From: Aliarcobacter sp.
Lineage (GTDB): Bacteria; Campylobacterota; Campylobacteria; Campylobacterales; Arcobacteraceae
DNA length: 11,850 nt
NCBI GenBank assembly: GCA_023268955.1
Contig: JALRJW010000031.1
Coordinates: 1-11,850 of the forward strand
Direction: 5' to 3'
The notes beneath the pieces are model-generated. The model was not told the DNA's origin. It did not search any database and worked only from the letters and a program-made list of their open reading frames with translations. Below, in pieces: positions 1-7,044 of the stretch (position 1 is the stretch's first letter; each line of letters opens with the position of its first letter). The position numbers and the translations under genes were made by a program.

Positions 1-389
1 TAATTCAAAGCTACCAAAGGTAACGCACATTGTGGACCTTCACAAAAGAAAAATCGAAGTGGATAAAAGTATGATCTTGCGTGTACACCTGGGTGGGTAC
101 CAATCGCACTTCGAGACACATTCTGAGCAAAAGTATCAATAGCAATCTTTTCTGTAAAAACTGAATCCTGTGTGTCAACTACAGAACCACCAATGAGAAG
201 TTCTATTTTATCAATCAAAAGATCCCATCTCGATGTATCTTTAGCTTCCGTTCCATCATCAATTGTTATATAGATATACCCAAGCATATCACCAGACTTT
301 TCAATTTGAACACTTGACATTGAATTATTTTTCACATCTCCGTGTATTGTTTGTTTTTCAACGGATTGTGAAAAATTAGAGTGTCTTTT
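1..389 (-). CDS. Giant virus (NCLDV) major capsid protein, internal fragment, partial at both ends
   Basis: This is an uninterrupted reading frame of 129 codons from 389 down to 3, with no stop, running off the window. The translation opens KRHSNFSQSVEKQTIHGDV, which matches the family pattern YRRHTNFSxESxEQxxxG. It continues with EKSGDMLGYIYITIDDG, then DKIELLIGGSVVDTQDSVF, and ends YFYPLRFFFCEG and QCALPLVALNY. These are the hallmarks of the first jelly roll of the double-jelly-roll capsid protein of Nucleocytoviricota, the structural unit of the icosahedral shell. Family members are about 450-600 residues, so this is roughly a quarter of the protein; about 30 N-terminal residues are lost at the junction. 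The GDMLGY and PLRFFFCE wording resembles my memory of mimivirus-related algal viruses, but lineage is inference. It has no functional link to the adjoining bacterial genes. Family confidence is high. Confidence 0.9.
371..389. other. Chimeric junction: giant virus capsid / Campylobacterota dynamin gene
   Basis: The 19 bases aaaaattagagtgtctttt make sense in both adjoining genes. Read on the minus strand in one frame they give KDTLIF, the expected stretch just before the G3 motif of a dynamin-like GTPase. In another frame they give RHSNF, the conserved N-terminal motif of giant virus capsid proteins. The join therefore lies somewhere in this shared stretch. Two unrelated genes meeting within a short identity is typical of overlap-based misassembly or of template switching during amplification. 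Confidence 0.85.
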
Positions 390-859
390 AAAATATCCAT
401 TGGAGCATAAAGTGTAAGATATTTTATATCTTTCATTTCATCTTGTCTTTGGTCTGTAAAATCAGCAATTGCTTCAATGGGTGCATACTCTTGCGCCCCT
501 GAATAATATGTAATTTTTAATTTATACTCATCACCATAATTTATGAAGTTTACCTTTGAAGTTACAGGAGTAATTCCTGTTGGCAAAATATTTCTTGAAA
601 GTAGGGCGTTTAAAAATGTTGATTTACCAGCTGAAAATTGTCCTGTAATAGCAACTTCCATTGGATATCTAGCTCTTCTAATAAGTTTATTTAGAGTATC
701 TTTTAATTGACTTGATGGTAAAAATTTATCATCTAGTAATTTATCTTGAACTCTTTTAATATCACCAACTAAAGAATCTTCATAAACAACTTCTTTTATA
801 GTGTATTTTTCTTTATACTCACTAATAAATCTATCTAAAACTGTCATATTTGCGCTCAT
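371..859 (-). CDS. Dynamin-like GTPase, second of pair (DLP2 / Cj0412-type), truncated
   Basis: This is the N-terminal 163 residues of a bacterial dynamin family protein. The P-loop (G1) GQFSAGKS is at residues 73-80, and the switch I region with PVTSKVN follows near residue 98. The frame runs into foreign DNA after KDTLIF, exactly where VDTPG (G3) would be expected. The 12 codons after that, down to 332, are a junction artefact and are not part of the protein. C. jejuni Cj0412 is about 600 residues, so G3, G4 and the helical stalk are missing here. The ATG at 859-857 overlaps the upstream gene's TAA by one base (TAATG), which suggests translational coupling. MSANM offers a second possible start four codons on. 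The Campylobacter homologues are reported to form a heteromeric membrane-tethering complex; that this pair does so is inferred from homology and gene order. Confidence 0.85.
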
Positions 860-3219
860 TAGTTAAGTCCTTTTATTTGATTTACTATATTGTCTAAAGC
901 TTTTATAGTTTTGTGAATGTCAATCGATTTTTGTGCTCTATTATCTTCATCTTTTTCAAATGTTAAAAGTTGGTTTTGAAGAATTTCTTCTTCATTTTTC
1001 ATTTTTTGTTGCACTCTTACAAGTGGAGCATTTAATGTTTCAAAGAATGAATCTAACAGTATATTTGAAACTTTGTGAGCTTTTTCTTTGATATTGTCTT
1101 CAATGTCTTTAAACTGAGCTTTGATATATCCTTCAATTTCTCTATCAAGTTCATTTAGTTTATTATCTTTAGCATTTGATACAGCACCAACTATTTTGTT
1201 AATTAAAACTTCATTGTTTGATGTTAAGAAACCTGATTTAAAGTCATCTTGGAAGAATCCTCTAGCATCAAAGTTATCATTTTTGTGACCCATAACAAAA
1301 CCTAAATCTTGATATTTTTGTTCACATTGTTCACCAATACTTTGAGATTTTTTAATAAATTTATATCTATAATCTCTAATTACATCAATAATTCCATCTT
1401 TTATAGCAGTTTCAACAATTACTCTAACCCTTGAATTCTCTGGCCTTTTTTTAGTTTTTTCAAAAGAGTATCTAACATCACTGATTACCCTTTGTTTAAT
1501 AACATTTTGTAAATCTATTAACTCACTTTCAACAAAAGTATCAAGGGAATCAATGTAATTTTGCGCATCTTTTTTATAAAAATTAATATCTTCAGATACA
1601 GATGTAAAAATTCTTTGATTTACAAGTTTTCTCTTTTCAAAATCTTTTAAATCTTTTTGCAGCTCTTCTTTCGATTTTGATAAAAGTTGCAGTTCATAAT
1701 GCAAGGCAAGATTTTCTTTATCTACTGTTTTTAAAACTTGTGATTTAGCTGATTGAATGATTAATTCACCCTTTTGTGAATTTGAACCAAACAGTGTTTC
1801 CATTAGATATTTTTCAATTTCTAAAATACCTGTATCTTCGATAGTAAATCCAGCATCTAAAGCCTCTTTTTCTCTACCTGTTCTATGAAGTAGTGCCATT
1901 TTCCCAGAGATTGGAATGAACTTGATAGTATTTAAAATATAGTCAAGTTGAGAATCTTTGTTTTGGTTTTTTAGTTGTCTTTGAATAGATGATTTTGTAT
2001 ATTCAATTACTTCATTTAGTTGTTCTTTTGAAACAGTATCAGCCCTTGTAATCACAATCAAAAGTTTTGAGATATTTTGATATAAAACAGCATCAATAAT
2101 AAACTCAACATCTTTTAAAGTAGCACTTTGAGATACGTTCATTAAATGAAGCATCATATCACATTGAGAGATATACTCTTTTGTGATTTCTTCCCTTTGA
2201 ATAACAGGGTCATCAAGTCCTGGAGTATCAACGATTTCAATACCATCTGATAAAAATGTTAAATTTGAACCAAGTTCAACATATTTTACAAGGTTGCATT
2301 TTTTCCCACTAGCTTCTGCTGAAGTATAAGATGATAAATCATTGATATCAACTTCATCAAATCTAGATGTTTCTTTTATATAATCTTTTAATTCATCACC
2401 AAAGATTTTATGAGTTTCATTTACATAATCTCTCATAGATTCTAACTCTTTAGCAGAGTTTTCAATTCTATCCCACTCTTTTTTATTCCAGTAAAATACT
2501 TTTGCATTTTCTGTTTCATTATGTTTTACAATTGTTAAGTTTGCAGTTTCAGGAACAACAGCACTTCCTAAAATTTCTCTACCCATTAAAGCATTAAGCA
2601 TAGTAGATTTACCTGCATTCATAACACCTGTAATTCCAATTGAAAATTTTTGATTGTTTAAGTATTCAACTGTATCATCGAAATCACTTTTAATACTAGG
2701 AGTTTTAACTAAATCTCTTAATTCTGTAATTACATCTTCTAAAGTTGCTTTTAACTCTTTAAATGAACCTTTTGAATCAGTGATAATATCTTCTTCATCT
2801 TTGAATGATTTATCTTCATCATAAGTTTTGATATTTAACTCAGCATGGTCAAATAGGGAAATTAATTTATTGTAATTATCAAAATTTAGTATCTCTTCTT
2901 TATTCAAAAACTCGAAACAGTTATGAATAAAATCAACATTTTCTTTAGTTAGATTTTGTTTTAAACATTCAATAATATTATGTTGAACATGCATTAATTC
3001 ATCAAAATTATTAGGGGCTTTAATTTTTATTTTTTTACATAAGTCCTTAAAACTTTCCAATGAAATAATCTTTTCATAATTTTTTCTTGATGCTGTTAGA
3101 ATTAAAGTAAAAATAGAAATTGTATCATTGTCAATATCTATATCAATATCTTCAATTTGCGAATTTTGTTCAAACGTTGTTCCGTGATAAAGTAAAAAAT
3201 AGTCATTTGTTAAACTCAT
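859..3219 (-). CDS. Dynamin-like GTPase, first of pair (DLP1 / Cj0411-type), complete
   Basis: This is a complete 786-residue bacterial dynamin-like protein, a large GTPase predicted to bind and remodel or tether membranes. The first 190 residues are helical and acidic, with a DIDIDID run near residue 25. The GTPase domain follows: G1 GVMNAGKS at 198-205, a switch I threonine in VPETANLT near 222-229, G3 DTPG at 331-334 and G4 TRAD at 391-394. A long charged, coiled-coil-rich region follows from about 495 to the end, as expected for the stalk and membrane-binding tip. It resembles C. jejuni Cj0411 in domain order and in position immediately after frdB; that protein is shorter, about 730 residues from memory. 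The start has a good ribosome site, AGGGGGA, five bases upstream. The gene sits behind two hairpins, so its expression may be separate from frdCAB. Confidence 0.9.
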   Translation of the reverse strand: MSLTNDYFLLYHGTTFEQNSQIEDIDIDIDNDTISIFTLILTASRKNYEKIISLESFKDLCKKIKIKAPNNFDELMHVQHNIIECLKQNLTKENVDFIHNCFEFLNKEEILNFDNYNKLISLFDHAELNIKTYDEDKSFKDEEDIITDSKGSFKELKATLEDVITELRDLVKTPSIKSDFDDTVEYLNNQKFSIGITGVMNAGKSTMLNALMGREILGSAVVPETANLTIVKHNETENAKVFYWNKKEWDRIENSAKELESMRDYVNETHKIFGDELKDYIKETSRFDEVDINDLSSYTSAEASGKKCNLVKYVELGSNLTFLSDGIEIVDTPGLDDPVIQREEITKEYISQCDMMLHLMNVSQSATLKDVEFIIDAVLYQNISKLLIVITRADTVSKEQLNEVIEYTKSSIQRQLKNQNKDSQLDYILNTIKFIPISGKMALLHRTGREKEALDAGFTIEDTGILEIEKYLMETLFGSNSQKGELIIQSAKSQVLKTVDKENLALHYELQLLSKSKEELQKDLKDFEKRKLVNQRIFTSVSEDINFYKKDAQNYIDSLDTFVESELIDLQNVIKQRVISDVRYSFEKTKKRPENSRVRVIVETAIKDGIIDVIRDYRYKFIKKSQSIGEQCEQKYQDLGFVMGHKNDNFDARGFFQDDFKSGFLTSNNEVLINKIVGAVSNAKDNKLNELDREIEGYIKAQFKDIEDNIKEKAHKVSNILLDSFFETLNAPLVRVQQKMKNEEEILQNQLLTFEKDEDNRAQKSIDIHKTIKALDNIVNQIKGLN

Positions 3220-3224
3220 AAAAA

Positions 3225-3231
3225 TCCCCCT
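3225..3231 (-). promoter_or_regulatory. Ribosome binding site of the first dynamin gene
   Basis: AGGGGGA on the minus strand lies five bases before the ATG at 3219-3217. It stands out in otherwise AT-only surroundings and fixes the start codon. It lies only a few bases after the T-run of the preceding hairpin. Confidence 0.7.
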
Positions 3232-3234
3232 AAA

Positions 3235-3270
3235 TAAAAAAAGTTAAATATCAAAATTGATACTTAACTT
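3235..3270 (-). terminator. Rho-independent terminator candidate after frdCAB / in the dynamin leader
   Basis: The arms are 3241-3252 (aagttaaatatc) and 3259-3270 (gatacttaactt), pairing over 12 positions with one mismatch around a six-base loop. On the minus strand the stem is followed directly by TTTTTT (3240-3235), the classic layout for stopping transcription that arrives from frdB. It ends only a few bases before the dynamin ribosome site, so it could instead act as a leader hairpin that attenuates dynamin expression. Confidence 0.6.
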
Positions 3271-3278
3271 TTCTTACT

Positions 3279-3284
3279 ATTATA
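3279..3284 (-). promoter_or_regulatory. Candidate -10 box for the dynamin gene pair
   Basis: A perfect TATAAT on the minus strand lies between the two hairpins after frdB. Transcription would begin around 3272 and give a leader of about 50 bases containing the hairpin at 3241-3270. Campylobacterota sigma-70 promoters often lack a clear -35 box, so the -10 match carries most of the evidence. In DNA this AT-rich a chance match is quite possible. Confidence 0.35.
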
Positions 3285-3288
3285 TGAT

Positions 3289-3316
3289 AATTTACGAAGA
3301 TTTCTCTTCGTAAATT
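3289..3316 (-). terminator. Perfect 12-bp hairpin directly after the frdB stop codon
   Basis: The arms 3289-3300 and 3305-3316 (aatttacgaaga and tcttcgtaaatt) pair perfectly around a four-base loop, starting two bases after the frdB stop. There is no T-run after it in the minus direction, so it is a weak intrinsic terminator alone. It may stabilise the 3' end of frdCAB mRNA or mark an RNA-processing point, with the next hairpin doing the terminating. Confidence 0.5.
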
Positions 3317-3318
3317 TA

Positions 3319-4038
3319 TTATCTTAAAGAAACAAGCTTTCTTCTTAAGTAAGCAATCTTGTTTTGTAATGGTAAGTGTTTTGGACAGTGGTCTTCACAT
3401 GCCATTAATGACATACAACCAAAGATACCGCTATCATCACCTACTAATTCGTAGAAGTCTTCAGCAGTTCTGTTGTCATGTGGGTCAACTTCAAATCTTG
3501 CAACTCTGTTTAATCCAACAGGTCCAACGAATTCAGGTCTCATTAATACTGTACCACAAGAAGCAACACAGATTCCACACTCAATACATCTATCTAATTC
3601 AAAAGTTTCATCAGCTACATCTGGATCTACTCTTTCTTCCATTTTAGAGATATCAACTTCTTCATTAGTATGAATCCAAGATTCAACTCTTTTAGACATT
3701 TTATCCATCCATTTACCAGTATTTACTGATAAATCTTTGATTAATTCAAATGCAGGCATAGGCATTAATTTTAAGTGACCTGTTGGATAGTTTGCTGTAA
3801 GTGTTCTACAAGCTAATGTAGGTTTACCATTAACAACCATACCACAAGAACCACAAATACCAGCTCTACATACGAAGTCAAAAGATAAATCTGGGTCTAA
3901 TTCTTCTCTAATTTTAGTTAAAGCGATGAAAAGAGTCATCCCTGGTGTTTCTTCTAATTCATATTTTACAAAGTGTGGTTTAGAAACCGCACTTCTAGGG
4001 TTGAATTTTAAAACTTCAATCGTAACTTTTCTACTCAT
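3319..4038 (-). CDS. frdB: Fumarate reductase / succinate dehydrogenase iron-sulfur subunit
   Basis: This 239-residue electron-transfer subunit links the flavin of FrdA to the haems of FrdC on the cytoplasmic face of the membrane. The N-terminal ferredoxin-like domain carries the [2Fe-2S] cysteines C57, C62, C65 and C77 (CRAGICGSC, then LAC). The C-terminal domain has the motif CIECGICVASC, with C151, C154 and C157 plus C218 predicted to hold the [4Fe-4S] cluster, and C161, C208 and C214 to hold the [3Fe-4S] cluster. All cluster ligands are present. The length equals that of Wolinella succinogenes FrdB as I recall it. The ATG overlaps the frdA stop by one base (TAATG), with GGGAGA as ribosome site inside the end of frdA, so it is probably translationally coupled. 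Two hairpins follow the stop codon. Confidence 0.96.
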   Translation of the reverse strand: MSRKVTIEVLKFNPRSAVSKPHFVKYELEETPGMTLFIALTKIREELDPDLSFDFVCRAGICGSCGMVVNGKPTLACRTLTANYPTGHLKLMPMPAFELIKDLSVNTGKWMDKMSKRVESWIHTNEEVDISKMEERVDPDVADETFELDRCIECGICVASCGTVLMRPEFVGPVGLNRVARFEVDPHDNRTAEDFYELVGDDSGIFGCMSLMACEDHCPKHLPLQNKIAYLRRKLVSLR

Positions 4039-6023
4039 TATAAGTCTCCCGCTCTTTCATTTTTCTCTTTATAGTTCATTGGTAAATCAAACGGCATTAA
4101 TGCATCTTGAATTTGATGTCTATCTTTACCTTCTGCTTCCATTCTTTCAACAATTTCATCAACTTGAGCTTGTCTTACAGCTGAATCTGGATGTTCAATA
4201 ATCATACCTTTAGCACCATAACCTCTAAATGCTGGAGGCATTTCCATAGTCATAATATCTAATGGAGCATATTCAATTGTAGGCTCTAAATCGTTAGGAT
4301 TTGGCCAAGTACAAAGTGTTCTGTTCATCCAGTTTGCATCATCTCTTTTTAAGTAATCTTCTCTATAGTGAGCACCTCTAGATTCAGTTCTATCTCTAGC
4401 ACCCTTAGCAACACATAAAGCAACTTTTAACATTTTAGGAACTCTATATGCTTCTTCTAATTCAGGATTTCCTGCTCTTTCTTTAGATTTAACATTGATT
4501 TGTCTAGTTTTAACTAATAACTCTTTTAACTCATCAACTGCTTCTTCTAATAATTTACCAGTTCTGAAAATACCAACTTTTTCATCCATTAGTTGTTGCA
4601 TTCTTCTTTTGATTTTGAAGATATCTTCATTACCGTTATATGATAAAATTTCATTTAAGTAAGCATCTTGCTCTTCTATGAATTTTTTAACTGTTGCAGT
4701 TGGAATTGTTACTTCATTTGCTAAACAATAATCAGCAAAATAGTTACCAATAATCATACCAGCAGTTACAGTTTCAGAAACTGAGTTTCCTCCAAGTCTG
4801 TTGAATCCGTGCATATCCCAACAAGCTGCTTCCCCACAAGCAAATAAACCAGGTAATCTAGTTGTTTCACCTGTTGGTTTAGTTCTAATACCACCCATAG
4901 AGTAGTGTTGCATTGGTAATACAGGAGCCCAACCTTTAGGACCTTCATCAGCAGGATCAATACCATTAAAGATTTGACAAATTTCTTGAACGTCTCTTAA
5001 GTTTCTTTCGATGTGCTCTCTACCTAAAATAGAGATATCTAACCATACGTGGAAACCATATGGAGAAGGTACACCTTTACCATTTCTAATGTGCTCAATC
5101 ATTCTTCTTGAAACAACGTCTCTTGAAGCAAGCTCTTTTTTCTCTGGCTCATAATCAGGCATGAATCTGTGACCATCAACGTCTCTTAAGATTCCTCCAT
5201 CCCCTCTACATCCTTCAGTTAATAAAATCCCTGATGGTACGATTGGTGTTGGGTGGAATTGTACAGCTTCCATATTAGATAATGTAGCAATACCAGTTTC
5301 CATAGCAATAGCAGCACCTGTACCTTCACAAATAACTGCATTTGTAGTTTGTCTAAATACTCTTCCGTATCCACCAGTTGCAATACATGTACCAATTGCA
5401 ACGTAAGCTTCTAATTCACCAGTAATTAAATCTCTAACTACAGCACCATAACATCTTCCATTTTCATGAATGATTGATAATGCTTCTTTTCTATCTCTAA
5501 TATCAACGTTGTGTTTTAAAGCTTCATTTGCTACACCAAATAACATAGTATGTCCAGTAGCATCAGCTGTATAACAAGTTCTCCATTTTTTAGTTCCACC
5601 GAAGTCTCTTGAGTGAATTAATCCATGTCTATCTTCATCTTCTGTAATAGTAGTTTTTTTAGCATTGATAATAGCTTCTCTAGTACCTGCTTTAACTCTA
5701 GTCCAAGGCACACCCCAAGCTGCTAGTTCTCTAATAGCTTTTGGTGCAGTGTGTACGAACATTCTTGCAACAACTTGATCACATCCCCAGTCAGAACCTT
5801 TTACAGTATCTGCAAAGTGTAAATCTTCATTATCTCCATCAGACATCTTAGAGTTACCTAAAGATGCTTGCATACCACCTTGAGCAGCTGCTGAGTGAGA
5901 TCTTTTAACAGGAACTAATGATAAAACAGTAGTGTTTAGTCCTTTTTTTTGAGCAGCAACTGCAACTCTAAGACCAGCTAATCCACCACCAATAACTAGT
6001 GCATCACAATAATTAATTTTCAT
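4038..6023 (-). CDS. frdA: Fumarate reductase / succinate dehydrogenase flavoprotein subunit
   Basis: This 661-residue catalytic subunit interconverts fumarate and succinate with covalently bound FAD. The dinucleotide-binding motif GGGLAGL lies at residues 12-18. RSHSAAAQGG at 41-50 carries the flavin-linked histidine H43. The active site is recognisable: H257 in QFHPTP, E270 and R273 in LLTEGCRG, the proton-delivery arginine R301 in ASRDVVSRR, and H373 in MQHYSMGG. The domain order (FAD, capping, FAD, C-terminal helical) and length match Wolinella and Campylobacter FrdA (about 656-663 residues). Sequence alone does not settle which direction the enzyme runs in vivo; in Campylobacterota this type is often the only succinate dehydrogenase as well. 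The start overlaps the frdC stop by one base. No damage is visible. Confidence 0.96.
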   Translation of the reverse strand: MKINYCDALVIGGGLAGLRVAVAAQKKGLNTTVLSLVPVKRSHSAAAQGGMQASLGNSKMSDGDNEDLHFADTVKGSDWGCDQVVARMFVHTAPKAIRELAAWGVPWTRVKAGTREAIINAKKTTITEDEDRHGLIHSRDFGGTKKWRTCYTADATGHTMLFGVANEALKHNVDIRDRKEALSIIHENGRCYGAVVRDLITGELEAYVAIGTCIATGGYGRVFRQTTNAVICEGTGAAIAMETGIATLSNMEAVQFHPTPIVPSGILLTEGCRGDGGILRDVDGHRFMPDYEPEKKELASRDVVSRRMIEHIRNGKGVPSPYGFHVWLDISILGREHIERNLRDVQEICQIFNGIDPADEGPKGWAPVLPMQHYSMGGIRTKPTGETTRLPGLFACGEAACWDMHGFNRLGGNSVSETVTAGMIIGNYFADYCLANEVTIPTATVKKFIEEQDAYLNEILSYNGNEDIFKIKRRMQQLMDEKVGIFRTGKLLEEAVDELKELLVKTRQINVKSKERAGNPELEEAYRVPKMLKVALCVAKGARDRTESRGAHYREDYLKRDDANWMNRTLCTWPNPNDLEPTIEYAPLDIMTMEMPPAFRGYGAKGMIIEHPDSAVRQAQVDEIVERMEAEGKDRHQIQDALMPFDLPMNYKEKNERAGDL

Positions 6024-6817
6024 TATGCAATTCTCCCTTTTTTTACAGTATCTAATTGAATAACTTTAGCTTGCGGAGTGTATCTTTCACCAACTTTTCC
6101 AGCTGCTGCTTGTTCCATACCGATTTTCATGTAAGCTGCTAATGTAGCAAAACCTAAAACTAAGAAGAATACAGTTAATGCCCATTTAACTTTTTTAAGA
6201 GATTTTCTAGTTTCTCTTGGGTTATTACCATCAAACCATCCCCATTTAACACATAATCTATAAAGACCAATTGTTCCATGGAATTCAACTGCTAATAATA
6301 ATAAGATATATAATGGCCACATCCACTCAGACCATACTCTGTCAGAAGAAGCGTAAGGACCAATATCAGCTGAGTTTGTCATAATGATATATAAGTGAAC
6401 TGAACCTAAGAAGAACATTGCAAATCCAGTAAACGCTTGGATAAACCACATTTTTGTATCATCATGTCCCATGTTTTTAGCGTGAGCTTTCATTACTTGG
6501 TACTGTTTAAAGTTACCTGGTAATTTTCTCATACCTAAAGCAGCATGTGTAATAAAGATTACAAAAATAACAGCAGCAGCAATTGATACTAATAAAGGAT
6601 TTCCTCCCTCAAAAATAAAACTAGCTTCTAACAACTTAGTAACTTGGTACATAAAGTCTTTCGATACTAAAATCGAAGAAACTAAAATCATATGCGCCCA
6701 CATAAACAATGCTAAGAATAATCCTGTAGCACTTTGTAGATAATCAAGTTTTGCTGGTAATCTACTTTTTTTACCATCAACCGTTTTACCTAAATAACCT
6801 TCTATTAGGTCACTCAT
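6023..6817 (-). CDS. frdC: Fumarate reductase dihaem cytochrome b subunit
   Basis: This 264-residue membrane anchor has five predicted transmembrane helices and exchanges electrons with menaquinone. Four histidines fit the haem b ligands: H42 (WAHM), H91 (THAALGMRK), H141 (VHLYI) and H180 (EFHGTIGLYR). Against the Wolinella succinogenes ligands H44, H93, H143 and H182 the offset is a constant two residues. The same offset places E64 at the menaquinol-oxidation glutamate E66, and E178 at the E-pathway glutamate E180. This makes it the Wolinella-type dihaem enzyme rather than the haemless four-helix type of E. coli. It is the first gene of the frdCAB operon. The ribosome site AAAGGA is seven bases before the ATG, and a promoter candidate lies about 100 bases upstream. 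Confidence 0.95.
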   Translation of the reverse strand: MSDLIEGYLGKTVDGKKSRLPAKLDYLQSATGLFLALFMWAHMILVSSILVSKDFMYQVTKLLEASFIFEGGNPLLVSIAAAVIFVIFITHAALGMRKLPGNFKQYQVMKAHAKNMGHDDTKMWFIQAFTGFAMFFLGSVHLYIIMTNSADIGPYASSDRVWSEWMWPLYILLLLAVEFHGTIGLYRLCVKWGWFDGNNPRETRKSLKKVKWALTVFFLVLGFATLAAYMKIGMEQAAAGKVGERYTPQAKVIQLDTVKKGRIA

Positions 6818-7013
6818 CTTTTCATCCTTTCAATATGTTTAGATTATTTGATTATTAACGATATGTTAACCAATCAGCCCTTTTAATTTGTTTAGAATTT
6901 TCTTAAGAAAAATTAAATTATATGGGCTTAAAAAGTCTATAAGATATAAAAATCCCATTTTAAGGGCTTTTAAATATGATATTTATATGATATTTTGAAG
7001 AAAAATAGCATGA
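6818..7013 (-). promoter_or_regulatory. frdCAB upstream region: promoter and long leader
   Basis: This stretch of about 200 bases between nuoN and frdC has no gene. On the minus strand it holds a TATAAT at 6917-6922 preceded by a T-rich stretch, consistent with a Campylobacterota sigma-70 promoter and a leader of about 90 bases. A 14-base palindrome sits just downstream of that box. Short inverted pieces (atggg near 6923 with cccat near 6954, and cttaaaa with ttttaag) could form a weak structure upstream. No start site can be fixed from sequence alone. Confidence 0.45.
6898..6911. promoter_or_regulatory. 14-base perfect palindrome, operator-like
   Basis: ttttcttaagaaaa is its own reverse complement. 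It lies 6-19 bases downstream of the candidate -10 box (6917-6922), at the predicted transcription start, where a bound repressor would block initiation. No regulator is encoded in the window, and AT-rich palindromes arise easily by chance, so the role is a hypothesis. Confidence 0.3.
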
Positions 7014-7044
7014 AAGTAGCTGTGTTAAATTGTAACAGCTACTT
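7014..7044 (-). terminator. Hairpin overlapping the nuoN stop codon, probable end of the nuo operon
   Basis: The arms 7014-7023 (aagtagctgt) and 7035-7044 (acagctactt) pair perfectly over 10 bases around an 11-base loop. The nuoN stop codon (7041-7039) lies inside the upstream arm. On the minus strand the stem runs into TTTC and then a short TTTTT, a moderate T-tract. With nuoN normally the last nuo gene, this is the likely operon terminator. Confidence 0.55.

Noticed and set aside
332..370. The last 12 codons (HNPLKNKQYTEM) of the truncated dynamin reading frame.
   Set aside because: They are viral capsid DNA read in the wrong frame after the junction.
1..389. A possible frameshift near position 65 in the capsid fragment.
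   Set aside because: Recounting base by base shows four As at 65-68, which keep the frame continuous (tac ttt tat cca), so the fragment is intact.
3369..5401. Several small open frames on both strands within frdB and frdA.
   Set aside because: They are shadows of well-supported genes with all catalytic motifs and have low-complexity translations.
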